From NCBI GenBank assembly GCA_045577615.1, contig JAZNIT010000040.1:1-24828 (forward strand): 24,828 bases of DNA, written 5' to 3'. Origin of the DNA: RGIG2206 sp045577615. Its GTDB lineage: Bacteria; Bacillota; Clostridia; Oscillospirales; Acutalibacteraceae. The stretch's first letter is position 1. The number at the start of each line of letters is the position of its first letter. A program made the position numbers and the translations under genes. Below the pieces are notes generated by a model that was given only the letters and a program-made list of their open reading frames with translations, did not search any database and was not told where the DNA came from. Of the stretch, positions 1 through 7,190 are shown piece by piece.

Positions 1-6
1 ATTGTT

Positions 7-122
7 TGTGTTACAGTTTTCATGACGAATGGTTAATCCTCCTGTCTGTTTTGTCTCAGCAACTTAACTGTAACACAGGATTTTCCATTCGTCACTTATT
101 TTTTATTCCCAACTGTAACACA
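7..122. repeat. Nested inverted repeats of unknown nature
   Basis: The 12-mer TGTGTTACAGTT occurs at 7-18, and its reverse complement AACTGTAACACA occurs at 66-77 and 111-122. Between them ATGACGAATGG (22-32) is answered by CCATTCGTCA (85-94). The outer and inner pairs (7-18 with 111-122, 23-32 with 85-94) are nested, so the stretch can fold back on itself. I see no coding potential and no T-run typical of a terminator. It could be the edge of a small non-autonomous element or an intergenic repeat family. The left part lies at the window edge, so the element may be cut. Confidence 0.55.
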
Positions 123-168
123 TCTATTGTAAACCTACAAATAAAGTTGAAAAAGCATTTAATGTGCC

Positions 169-197
169 TTGACTAAAAACATACATTGTGATATACT
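169..197 (+). promoter_or_regulatory. Promoter of the purine operon
   Basis: TTGACT at 169-174 and TATACT at 192-197 are separated by 17 bases, close to the housekeeping sigma consensus. Transcription would start near 204 and give a leader of about 170 bases that begins before the ZTP riboswitch. No other good promoter was seen between here and fhs. Confidence 0.75.
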
Positions 198-230
198 TTT
201 ATGGTGTTTTTCAATGTAAAAAGTCAATAT

Positions 231-306
231 ATTTTCTGTTACTGACGGTTTTAAGTGGAGCACCACATAGGAGCAGAAAATAATTATTAAGTCGACCGTC
301 TGGGCA
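231..306 (+). promoter_or_regulatory. ZTP (pfl motif) riboswitch
   Basis: P1 is formed by ATTTTCTG (231-238) and CAGAAAAT (274-281). Inside it are ACTGACGG (241-248), the hairpin GTGG-AGCA-CCAC (255-266) and GGAGCAG, in the order of the ZTP aptamer. After a linker comes the 3' signature ACCGTCTGGGCA (295-306), whose CCGTC can pair with GACGG (244-248) as the pseudoknot. ZTP/ZMP accumulates when 10-formyl-tetrahydrofolate is limiting. The last bases of the aptamer are the 5' strand of the following terminator, so ligand binding should turn expression on. The identification rests on recalled consensus features, not on a covariance search. Confidence 0.85.
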
Positions 307-346
307 CATTTAACTTATTGGGTTAAGTGTGCCCATATCTATTTTT
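301..346 (+). terminator. Riboswitch-controlled intrinsic terminator
   Basis: TGGGCACATTTAAC (301-314) pairs with GTTAAGTGTGCCCA (322-335), 14 pairs with one wobble, followed by TATCTATTTTT. The 5' arm shares TGGGCA with the ZTP aptamer, which makes terminator and ligand-bound aptamer mutually exclusive. Confidence 0.8.
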
Positions 347-372
347 ATAAATGCAAAAGAACGGAGATTGTT

Positions 373-861
373 ATGAAAAAAGTCGGAATTGTAATGGGTA
401 GCGACAGTGATTTACCAATTATTAAGAAGGCAACTGAAATGCTTTCTTCTCTTGGTATTGATTATGAGGTGCATATTTATTCTGCACACAGAACACCCGA
501 TGAAGCCAGAGATTTCGCGCGAAATGCTCGTAAAAACGGTTTCGGTGCTATAATTGCAGCAGCCGGTATGGCTGCGCATCTTGCAGGTGCAATTGCTGCC
601 AATACTACTTTGCCCGTAATTGGTATTCCTTGCAAATCTACCGTTCTTGACGGAATGGACGCTTTGCTTTCAACCGTGCAGATGCCTACAGGCATTCCTG
701 TGGCAACTGTAGCTATTAACGGCGGAGCTAACGCTGCTTTGCTTGCTGCACAGATTATTGCAGTTGAGGATGCCGATTTGGCTAAAAAACTTGACGATAA
801 AAGATCAGCAGATGCAAAGACGGTGCTTGAAAAGGATTCTAAAATAGCTGAACAGCTTTGA
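373..861 (+). CDS. purE: PurE, N5-carboxyaminoimidazole ribonucleotide mutase (class I)
   Basis: Cytoplasmic purine-synthesis enzyme that rearranges N5-CAIR to CAIR. The 162-aa length is normal for class I PurE. The nucleotide-binding start GSDSDLP, the SAHRTPDEA motif with the catalytic-loop histidine, and the AAAGMAAHLAGAIAANTTLP segment are all present. GGAG at 363-366 lies 6 bases before the ATG. It is the first gene of the operon, directly behind the ZTP riboswitch. Class I enzymes normally depend on PurK to make N5-CAIR. No purK is in this window, so it must lie elsewhere, or the enzyme must work from CAIR formed without PurK. Confidence 0.96.
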   Translation: MKKVGIVMGSDSDLPIIKKATEMLSSLGIDYEVHIYSAHRTPDEARDFARNARKNGFGAIIAAAGMAAHLAGAIAANTTLPVIGIPCKSTVLDGMDALLSTVQMPTGIPVATVAINGGANAALLAAQIIAVEDADLAKKLDDKRSADAKTVLEKDSKIAEQL

Positions 862-886
862 TGTGCATTTTTTAGGAGGAATATAA

Positions 887-2311
887 ATGGGAGGCTTTTT
901 TGGAGTCGTTAGTAAACACGATGCCGTATCTGACGTGTTCTTTGGTGTTGATTATCATTCTCATTTAGGCACAAGACGCGGTGGTATGGCTGCGTGGAAT
1001 CAAGATGATGGACTGCAAAGAGAAATACATAACATTCAAAACTCACCCTTCAGAACAAAGTTTGAGCATGTGTTTGACGAGATGTCGGGTAACTCTGCTA
1101 TTGGTTGTATAAGCGATTATGATCCGCAACCGCTGCTTATTCGGTCTAACCTTGGCACCTATGCTATTTGTGTTGTTGGCAGAATAAATAATGCAGAGTC
1201 ATTGATTAAACAATACCTTTCCTTTAGTGGTGGACACTTTAATGCTATGACAGGTGGTGGTACTAATGCTACCGAATTAACTGCTGCACTTATTAATCAA
1301 AAAAGTAATTTTGTTGATGGCATTAAGTTTGCTCAAAAAGAAATTGACGGCACAGCCAATATTCTTATTTTGAAGGATAACGGTACTATAATTACTGCCC
1401 GTGATTCTCTTGGCAGATTGCCTGTAGTCATTGGTAAAAATGAGGATGGCTATTGTGTTTCATTTGAGTCTTTTGCCTTACAGAAGTTGGATTATGAAAC
1501 TGTAAAAGAGCTTGGCCCCGGTGAGGTTGTAGAGCTTACCAGTGAAAATATGATCCAGTTGCGTAAGCCTGGCAAAAAAATGAAGGTTTGCTCTTTCTTG
1601 TGGAGTTATTATGGTTACCCCACGTCTACTTATGAGGGCGTTAACGTTGAAATGATGCGCTATAAAAACGGCGCTATTATGGCTGATATTGACGCCGGAT
1701 TAAAAAATGCAGAAGAGATTGATTACGTTGGTGGTGTGCCTGATTCAGGTACTCCTCATGCAATTGGATATGCAAACAGAAGTGGAAAATCTTTTGCTCG
1801 TGCATTTATAAAATACACACCTACATGGTCGCGTAGCTTTATTCCTGCCAATCAAAAGGAACGAAGCAAGGTGGCTAAGATGAAGCAGATTCCGATTCAT
1901 GATCTTATTCAGGATAAAAACCTGCTGTTTGTTGATGATTCTATTGTAAGAGGAACTCAGCTTAAAGAAACGGTTGATTTTCTTTATGAAAACGGTGCTA
2001 AATCAGTTCATATGCGCTCTGCATGTCCTCCGATTATGTATAGTTGCAAATATCTTAATTTTACTCGCTCAACCAATGAAATGGAGCTTATCGCTCGCAG
2101 AGTGATAATGGAGCTTGAAGGTGAAGAAGGATTTAAACATATAGATGAATATCTTGACTTCAAAACTGAAAGAGGCAAGAATTTGAGAAAGACAATTTGC
2201 GATAAGTTTAACTTTGCTTCTCTTGAATTTCAATCTCTTGAAGGTATTATCGATGCAATTGGTCTTGAACCCTGTCAACTTTGTACTTATTGTTGGAACG
2301 GAAAGGAATAA
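887..2311 (+). CDS. purF: Amidophosphoribosyltransferase homologue lacking the catalytic N-terminal Cys
   Basis: 474 aa, colinear with Bacillus-type PurF. The PRPP loop FVDDSIVRGT (about 348-357) and the Fe-S ligand equivalents are kept: C235 (KVCSF), C387 (YSCKY) and C463/C466 (PCQLC). The N-terminal glutaminase half is abnormal. Mature PurF begins with a nucleophilic Cys (CGVFG), but here the protein begins MGGFFGV, HRGQEGAG has become TRRGGMAA, and the conserved NGN loop is not recognisable. The start is firm: AGGAGGA lies just upstream and an in-frame TAA immediately precedes the ATG, so no Cys-bearing extension exists. It sits in the usual purF position between purE and purM. The phosphoribosyltransferase half probably works, perhaps with free ammonia or a partner glutaminase. 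A second, canonical PurF elsewhere is possible. Confidence 0.85.
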   Translation: MGGFFGVVSKHDAVSDVFFGVDYHSHLGTRRGGMAAWNQDDGLQREIHNIQNSPFRTKFEHVFDEMSGNSAIGCISDYDPQPLLIRSNLGTYAICVVGRINNAESLIKQYLSFSGGHFNAMTGGGTNATELTAALINQKSNFVDGIKFAQKEIDGTANILILKDNGTIITARDSLGRLPVVIGKNEDGYCVSFESFALQKLDYETVKELGPGEVVELTSENMIQLRKPGKKMKVCSFLWSYYGYPTSTYEGVNVEMMRYKNGAIMADIDAGLKNAEEIDYVGGVPDSGTPHAIGYANRSGKSFARAFIKYTPTWSRSFIPANQKERSKVAKMKQIPIHDLIQDKNLLFVDDSIVRGTQLKETVDFLYENGAKSVHMRSACPPIMYSCKYLNFTRSTNEMELIARRVIMELEGEEGFKHIDEYLDFKTERGKNLRKTICDKFNFASLEFQSLEGIIDAIGLEPCQLCTYCWNGKE

Positions 2312-2316
2312 TAATT

Positions 2317-3357
2317 ATGAATATGCAATCTAAATCTGATAGCTACGCCGCAGCAGGCGTTGACATTACCGCAGGCTACAAAGCGGTTGAACTTATGAAA
2401 AAGCACATTGCCCGCACCATGACTTCTGGTGTGTGCTCTGATGTTGGCGGCTTTGGCGGCCTTTTTGAGCTTGACTTAACAGGCATTACCCGCCCTGTTT
2501 TGGTTAGCGGCACTGATGGTGTTGGTACTAAGCTTAAGTTGGCGTTTTTGCTTGACAAGCACGACACCGTAGGTATTGACTGTGTTGCTATGTGTGTTAA
2601 CGATATTATCTGCGCAGGCGCTAAGCCTTTGTTCTTCCTTGATTACATTGCTTGCGGTAAGAACATTCCCGAAAAAATTGCCGATATTGTTAAGGGTGTT
2701 AGTGAAGGCTGCGTACAGTCAGGTGCAGCTCTTATCGGTGGCGAAACTGCAGAAATGCCCGGTTTCTATCCTGTCGATGAGTATGACCTTGCAGGTTACT
2801 GCACCGGCGTTGTTGATAAGTCTAAAATAATCGACAACAAAACTATGGAAGAGGGCGACGTTGTTATTGCTCTTGCATCTTCAGGCGTTCACTCTAACGG
2901 TTTCTCACTTGTGCGTAAGGTGTTTGATGTTGAGAATGCAGACATCAAAACTCCCATTGCAGAGCTTGGCGGCAAATCAGTAGGTGAGACCCTGCTTACT
3001 CCTACCAAAATCTATGTAAAGTCTGTTCTTGCTCTTCTTGATGAGGTTAAGGTTAAGGGCATTTCTCATATCACCGGCGGTGGCTTCTATGAGAACATTC
3101 CTCGCAGCATTCCCGATGGTCTTGGTGCAAAGATTAACAAGGATGCTATCAAGATTCTGCCTATATTCAACCTTATTGCTAAGGTCGGCAACATCAGCGA
3201 GCGCGACATGTTCAACACCTTTAATATGGGTGTTGGTATGAGTATTGTTGTTAATAAGAATGATGTTGAAAAGGCACTCAAAATTCTTACCGATAACGGT
3301 GAGGATGCATATGTTATCGGCGAAATTATTCGCTCAGATGACAAGGTGATTTTATGA
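2317..3357 (+). CDS. purM: PurM, phosphoribosylformylglycinamidine cyclo-ligase (AIR synthetase)
   Basis: Closes the imidazole ring of FGAM to give AIR with ATP. The ATG at 2317 gives 346 aa, the usual length; an upstream TTG at 2281 overlaps purF and would add 12 non-conserved residues. PurM-family motifs appear in order: GTDGVGTKLKLA, CVAMCVNDI, GGETAEMPGFY, GVHSNGFSLVR and HITGGGFYENIPR. AAAGGA at 2302-2307 is the ribosome binding site. The gene follows purF by 5 bases, and its TGA overlaps the purN ATG (ATGA), which indicates translational coupling. Confidence 0.96.
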   Translation: MNMQSKSDSYAAAGVDITAGYKAVELMKKHIARTMTSGVCSDVGGFGGLFELDLTGITRPVLVSGTDGVGTKLKLAFLLDKHDTVGIDCVAMCVNDIICAGAKPLFFLDYIACGKNIPEKIADIVKGVSEGCVQSGAALIGGETAEMPGFYPVDEYDLAGYCTGVVDKSKIIDNKTMEEGDVVIALASSGVHSNGFSLVRKVFDVENADIKTPIAELGGKSVGETLLTPTKIYVKSVLALLDEVKVKGISHITGGGFYENIPRSIPDGLGAKINKDAIKILPIFNLIAKVGNISERDMFNTFNMGVGMSIVVNKNDVEKALKILTDNGEDAYVIGEIIRSDDKVIL

Positions 3358-3962
3358 GCACTGCAAAAATAGCTGTATTTGTTTCTGGCGGCGGCACTAA
3401 TCTTCAAGCTCTTATTGATGCTCAAAGCAGTGGTATTATAAGTAGCGGAAAAATTGAAGTTGTTGTTTCCAGCAACCCTAATGCATACGCACTGGAGCGT
3501 GCTGCAAAGGCCGGTATAGATGGAGTTGTGGTTTCAAAAAAAGAGTGTGGCTCGCAAGAGGTTTTTGAACGCAAGATTATTTCTGTGCTTGATGATTATC
3601 AAATTGATATCATCGTTCTTGCCGGATTTATGTCTATTCTCAGCGCTGATTTTACATCTCGCTATCCCAATAAGATTATTAATGTTCATCCCTCGCTAAT
3701 CCCGTCTTTTTGCGGCAAAGGCTTTTATGGATTAAAGGTTCACGAGGCTGCTTTGGAGTATGGTGTTAAGGTTTCGGGTGCTACCGTTCACTTTGTTAAC
3801 GAAATTCCAGATGGCGGTGAAATCATTATGCAAAAGGCGGTTGCCATTCGAGATAATGATACCCCTGAAACTTTGCAAAAAAGAATTATGCGAAATGCTG
3901 AGTGGAAGATACTTCCCAAATCGGTTGAATTGGTTTGCGCAAAACTTATAAATGAAAGGTGA
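3354..3962 (+). CDS. purN: PurN, phosphoribosylglycinamide formyltransferase
   Basis: Transfers the formyl group of 10-formyl-THF to GAR, one of the two folate-dependent steps of the pathway. It is 202 aa, the normal size. The start VFVSGGGTNLQALIDA and SSNPNAYALERA match the family. The catalytic Asn-His pair is in INVHPSLIPSF, and the catalytic Asp is in the IPDGGEII segment (canonical D-T-G-P-I). The insert SFCGKGFYGLKVHEAAL is the longer loop form I associate with clostridial enzymes. The start overlaps the purM stop by 4 bases. As a user of formyl-THF it fits control by the ZTP riboswitch. Confidence 0.95.
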   Translation: MSTAKIAVFVSGGGTNLQALIDAQSSGIISSGKIEVVVSSNPNAYALERAAKAGIDGVVVSKKECGSQEVFERKIISVLDDYQIDIIVLAGFMSILSADFTSRYPNKIINVHPSLIPSFCGKGFYGLKVHEAALEYGVKVSGATVHFVNEIPDGGEIIMQKAVAIRDNDTPETLQKRIMRNAEWKILPKSVELVCAKLINER

Positions 3963-3970
3963 TAAAAGAT

Positions 3971-4702
3971 ATGGCTTTGTTTGATTTGAAGAAGCTTTTA
4001 AGTGAAAATTCATACCCCGGTAGAGGAATTGTTGTTGGTAAATCTGCAGATGGCAAAAAAGCTATGATTGCATATTTTATTATGGGTCGTAGCGAAAATA
4101 GCCGCAACCGCATTTTTGAGCGTTTTGATGGCGGAATGAGAACAAAAGCTTTTAATGAATCAAAGCTGTCTGACCCACATCTTATCATTTATAATCCTTA
4201 TCTTTCTGCTAAAGGTGGTAATATTGATATTATCACTAACGGTGACCAGACTGATACAATATTTAATTATATAAACGAAGTAAACCATAATTATGGTTTT
4301 GAAGAAGCATGCGGTGTTCGTGAATTTGAGGACGATGCTCCCAACTTTACTCCTCGTATTTCAGGAATACTTTATTACTGCTTCCCCAGAAATGAATTTA
4401 CCTATAAGCTTTCTATTCTTAAAAGCTCTAACGGAAGACCTGAAGCATGCAATCGTTATTATTACAACTATGTTCCTGAAAACGGAATTGGTCACTTTAT
4501 CCACACCTATAAGTGTGATGGAAATCCCATTCCTTCATTCTGTGGTGAGCCTGAAGAGGTTGCAATGCCCAATACTGCTCAAGAGTTAGCAGATATGGTT
4601 TGGGAGAATCTTAATGAAGATAACAAGGTTTCTCTTTTTGTTAGAACTGTTTCTCTCGAAGATGGTAAATCTGAAGAAATTATTATAAATAAAAACGTAT
4701 AA
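3971..4702 (+). CDS. IMP cyclohydrolase, stand-alone PurO type
   Basis: Probably closes FAICAR to IMP, the last step of the pathway. The 243-aa product resembles the IMP_cyclohyd (PurO-like) family, not the MGS-like cyclohydrolase domain of PurH; diagnostic stretches are YPGRGIVVGKS and AYFIMGRSENSRNRIF. A GTG at 3959 overlapping the purN stop would add four residues, but the ATG at 3971 has AAAGGTGA at the proper distance and gives the expected MALFDL start. The next gene encodes the formyltransferase half alone, so the two PurH activities are split between two proteins here. Function is assigned by family resemblance and context. Confidence 0.85.
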   Translation: MALFDLKKLLSENSYPGRGIVVGKSADGKKAMIAYFIMGRSENSRNRIFERFDGGMRTKAFNESKLSDPHLIIYNPYLSAKGGNIDIITNGDQTDTIFNYINEVNHNYGFEEACGVREFEDDAPNFTPRISGILYYCFPRNEFTYKLSILKSSNGRPEACNRYYYNYVPENGIGHFIHTYKCDGNPIPSFCGEPEEVAMPNTAQELADMVWENLNEDNKVSLFVRTVSLEDGKSEEIIINKNV

Positions 4703-4714
4703 GAGGTGCTTAAA

Positions 4715-5899
4715 ATGAAGGAATTTGAACTTAAATATGGTTGTAACCCCAACCAAAAGCCTGCAAAGATTTTTATGGCTGACGGTACCGAGCTTCCTAT
4801 CGAGATTTTGTGCGGTCGCCCCGGCTTTATCAACTTTCTTGATGCTTTTAACTCTTGGCAACTTGTAAAGGAGCTTAAAGAAGCTCTTGGTATGCCTGCA
4901 GTAACCTCTTTTAAGCATGTTAGCCCTACCTCTGCAGCTGTTGGTATTCCTCTCTCCGATAAGCTTAAAAAGGCTTGTTTTGTAGATGATATTGAAGGCC
5001 TTGACGACTCTCCTCTCGCTTGTGCTTATGCAAGAGCAAGAGGCACCGACAGAATGTGCTCTTTCGGTGATTTTGTTGCACTCAGCGACGTGTGTGACGT
5101 AACCACTGCAAAGATGATTAAGCGTGAGGTTTCTGACGGTATTATTGCTCCCGGTTATGAGCCCGAAGCGCTTAAAATTCTTAAATCCAAGCGTAACGGT
5201 AACTATAACATTATTAAAATTGATCCCTATTATGTTCCTGCTGCTATCGAACATAAGCAGGTATATGGTATTACCTTTGAGCAGGGTAGAAATAACTTTG
5301 AAATCAATCGTGAACTTTTGTCAAACATTGTTACTGCTAACAAGGATTTGCCTGAAAGTGCAGTGCGCGATTTGATAATTGCTCTTATCACGCTTAAGTA
5401 TACTCAGTCAAACTCGGTTTGCTATGCTATTGACGGTCAGGCAATCGGTGTTGGTGCAGGTCAGCAGTCTCGTATTCACTGCACCCGTCTTGCCGGTTCT
5501 AAGGCTGATACTTGGTTCTTGCGTCAGCACGATAAGGTTTTGAACCTTCCTTTCAAGGATACCATCGGCAGACCTGAGCGCGATAACGTAATTGATGGAT
5601 ATATCAATAGAAATGAAGAGGATGTTTGTGCTGACGGAAACTGGCAGAAGTACTTTACATCTCAGCCTGCACCTTTGACCGATGCTGAAATCAAAGACTA
5701 TTTGTCATCAATCGATGGCGTTTCTGTTGGATCTGATGCGTTCTTCCCGTTTGATGATAACATTGAGCGTGCAAGACGCAGCGGTGCTACTTATATCGCT
5801 GAGCCCGGTGGTTCTATCAGAGATGATGCTGTTATTGCTTGCTGCGACAAGTACAATATGGTAATGGCATTTACCGGTATGCGTTTGTTCCATCACTAA
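4715..5899 (+). CDS. AICAR formyltransferase, stand-alone (PurH C-terminal domain type)
   Basis: Transfers a formyl group from 10-formyl-THF to AICAR (ZMP), giving FAICAR. The 394-aa protein corresponds only to the formyltransferase part of PurH. The usual N-terminal cyclohydrolase domain of about 150-200 aa is missing and is supplied by the preceding gene. The catalytic Lys-His pair is visible in SFKHVSP (K67-H68), and the signatures CAYARARGTDRM, GQQSRIHCTRLAGSK and EPGGSIRDDAVI are present. The ATG at 4715 is preceded by AGAGGTG; a GTG at 4706 inside that ribosome binding site is not used. It consumes ZMP, so its failure when folate is short generates the riboswitch ligand. Confidence 0.93.
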   Translation: MKEFELKYGCNPNQKPAKIFMADGTELPIEILCGRPGFINFLDAFNSWQLVKELKEALGMPAVTSFKHVSPTSAAVGIPLSDKLKKACFVDDIEGLDDSPLACAYARARGTDRMCSFGDFVALSDVCDVTTAKMIKREVSDGIIAPGYEPEALKILKSKRNGNYNIIKIDPYYVPAAIEHKQVYGITFEQGRNNFEINRELLSNIVTANKDLPESAVRDLIIALITLKYTQSNSVCYAIDGQAIGVGAGQQSRIHCTRLAGSKADTWFLRQHDKVLNLPFKDTIGRPERDNVIDGYINRNEEDVCADGNWQKYFTSQPAPLTDAEIKDYLSSIDGVSVGSDAFFPFDDNIERARRSGATYIAEPGGSIRDDAVIACCDKYNMVMAFTGMRLFHH

Positions 5900-5919
5900 T
5901 ATAAACGAGCGGAGTAATT

Positions 5920-7188
5920 ATGAAAATAATGGTTGTCGGTGGCGGCGGTAGAGAGCACGCCATCATTAAAAAATTAAAAGAAAACAGCACTATAACCGAA
6001 ATATTCGCGTTGCCCGGTAACGGCGGAATTGCAGCCGATGCTACCTGTGTATCAATCGGTGCTACCGATGTTGATGGTATTGTGAATTTTGCGGTGTCAA
6101 ATAATATAGACTATGCAGTTGTTGCGCCCGATGATCCGCTTGTATTAGGTGTTGTTGATGCATTGAATGCAAAAGGCATTCCTTGCTTTGGACCTGATGC
6201 AAAGGCTGCTATTATCGAGGGTAGTAAGGTTTTCTCCAAAAATCTTATGAAAAAGTATGGCATTCCTACTGCTGAGTATGAAGTTTTCAACAATGTAGAA
6301 GATGCACTTAAGTATCTTGAAACCGCTCCTATTCCCACAGTTATTAAGGCTGATGGTTTGGCTTTGGGCAAGGGCGTTATTATTGCAATGACTCGCGAAG
6401 AGGCTATGAATGCTGTTCGCTCTATGATGCTTGACAAGGTATTTGGTAAGAGCGGTGATAACATTGTTATTGAAGAGTTCTTGACAGGTCCTGAGGTTTC
6501 TGTGCTTGCATTTACTGACGGTAAAACTGTTGTGCCTATGATTTCATCTATGGATCATAAGCGTGCAGGTGATAACGATACAGGTCTTAACACCGGTGGT
6601 ATGGGCACAATCGCTCCTAATCCTTATTATACTGCTGATATTGCAGCAGAGTGTATGGATAAGATTTTTGTTCCTACCATTGATGCTATGAATAAAGAGG
6701 GTAGAACCTTTAAGGGCTGTCTCTATTTTGGTCTTATGCTTACCGAAAAGGGACCTAAGGTAATTGAGTATAATTGCCGCTTTGGCGATCCCGAAACTCA
6801 AGTTGTGTTGCCTTTGCTTGAAAGTGATTTGCTTACAGTAATGATGGCAACCACTAACGGCACCTTGGCGGAATGTGAAGTTAAGTTTGCCGACAAGTCA
6901 GCCTGCTGCGTTATTATGGCTTCAAATGGTTATCCAACCGCATATGAAAAAGGATATAAGATTACAATTGACGATAGCGTTAAAGATAGCGTTTATGTTG
7001 CAGGTGCCACTCTTAAGGATAGTGATTTGCTTACCTCGGGTGGTCGAGTGTTGGGTGTTACCGCTATTGGTGACGGACTAAATGACGCTATTGCTTGCGC
7101 TTATCAAAAGGTTGATAAGGTACAGTTTGGCAACGCTTTTTATCGCAAGGATATTGGTGCAAAGGCCTTGAAGGCAGGGGAGAAGTAA
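5920..7188 (+). CDS. purD: PurD, phosphoribosylamine-glycine ligase (GAR synthetase)
   Basis: ATP-dependent joining of glycine to phosphoribosylamine. It is 422 aa, the standard length. An ATP-grasp enzyme: N-terminal MKIMVVGGGGREHAI, ATP-binding KADGLALGKGV, NTGGMGTIAPNPYY, and the metal-binding EYNCRFGDPETQ segment are intact. It follows the AICAR formyltransferase by 20 bases with CGGAG upstream. The end of the gene contains the purine-rich ribosome binding site of purL, which starts 2 bases after the stop. Confidence 0.96.
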   Translation: MKIMVVGGGGREHAIIKKLKENSTITEIFALPGNGGIAADATCVSIGATDVDGIVNFAVSNNIDYAVVAPDDPLVLGVVDALNAKGIPCFGPDAKAAIIEGSKVFSKNLMKKYGIPTAEYEVFNNVEDALKYLETAPIPTVIKADGLALGKGVIIAMTREEAMNAVRSMMLDKVFGKSGDNIVIEEFLTGPEVSVLAFTDGKTVVPMISSMDHKRAGDNDTGLNTGGMGTIAPNPYYTADIAAECMDKIFVPTIDAMNKEGRTFKGCLYFGLMLTEKGPKVIEYNCRFGDPETQVVLPLLESDLLTVMMATTNGTLAECEVKFADKSACCVIMASNGYPTAYEKGYKITIDDSVKDSVYVAGATLKDSDLLTSGGRVLGVTAIGDGLNDAIACAYQKVDKVQFGNAFYRKDIGAKALKAGEK

Positions 7189-7190
7189 TT

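Noticed and set aside
231..346. Guanine-type purine riboswitch upstream of purE
   Set aside because: The three-way-junction core of that class is not seen, whereas the ZTP signatures GACGG, GTGG/CCAC, GGAGC and CCGTCTGGGCA are all in order.
2281..2316. TTG start for purM 12 codons upstream of the chosen ATG
   Set aside because: It lies inside the end of purF and adds residues not seen in PurM. The ATG at 2317 gives the standard 346 aa and has its own ribosome binding site.
3959..3970. GTG start overlapping the purN stop for the IMP cyclohydrolase
   Set aside because: The GTG is part of the AAAGGTGA ribosome binding site for the ATG at 3971.
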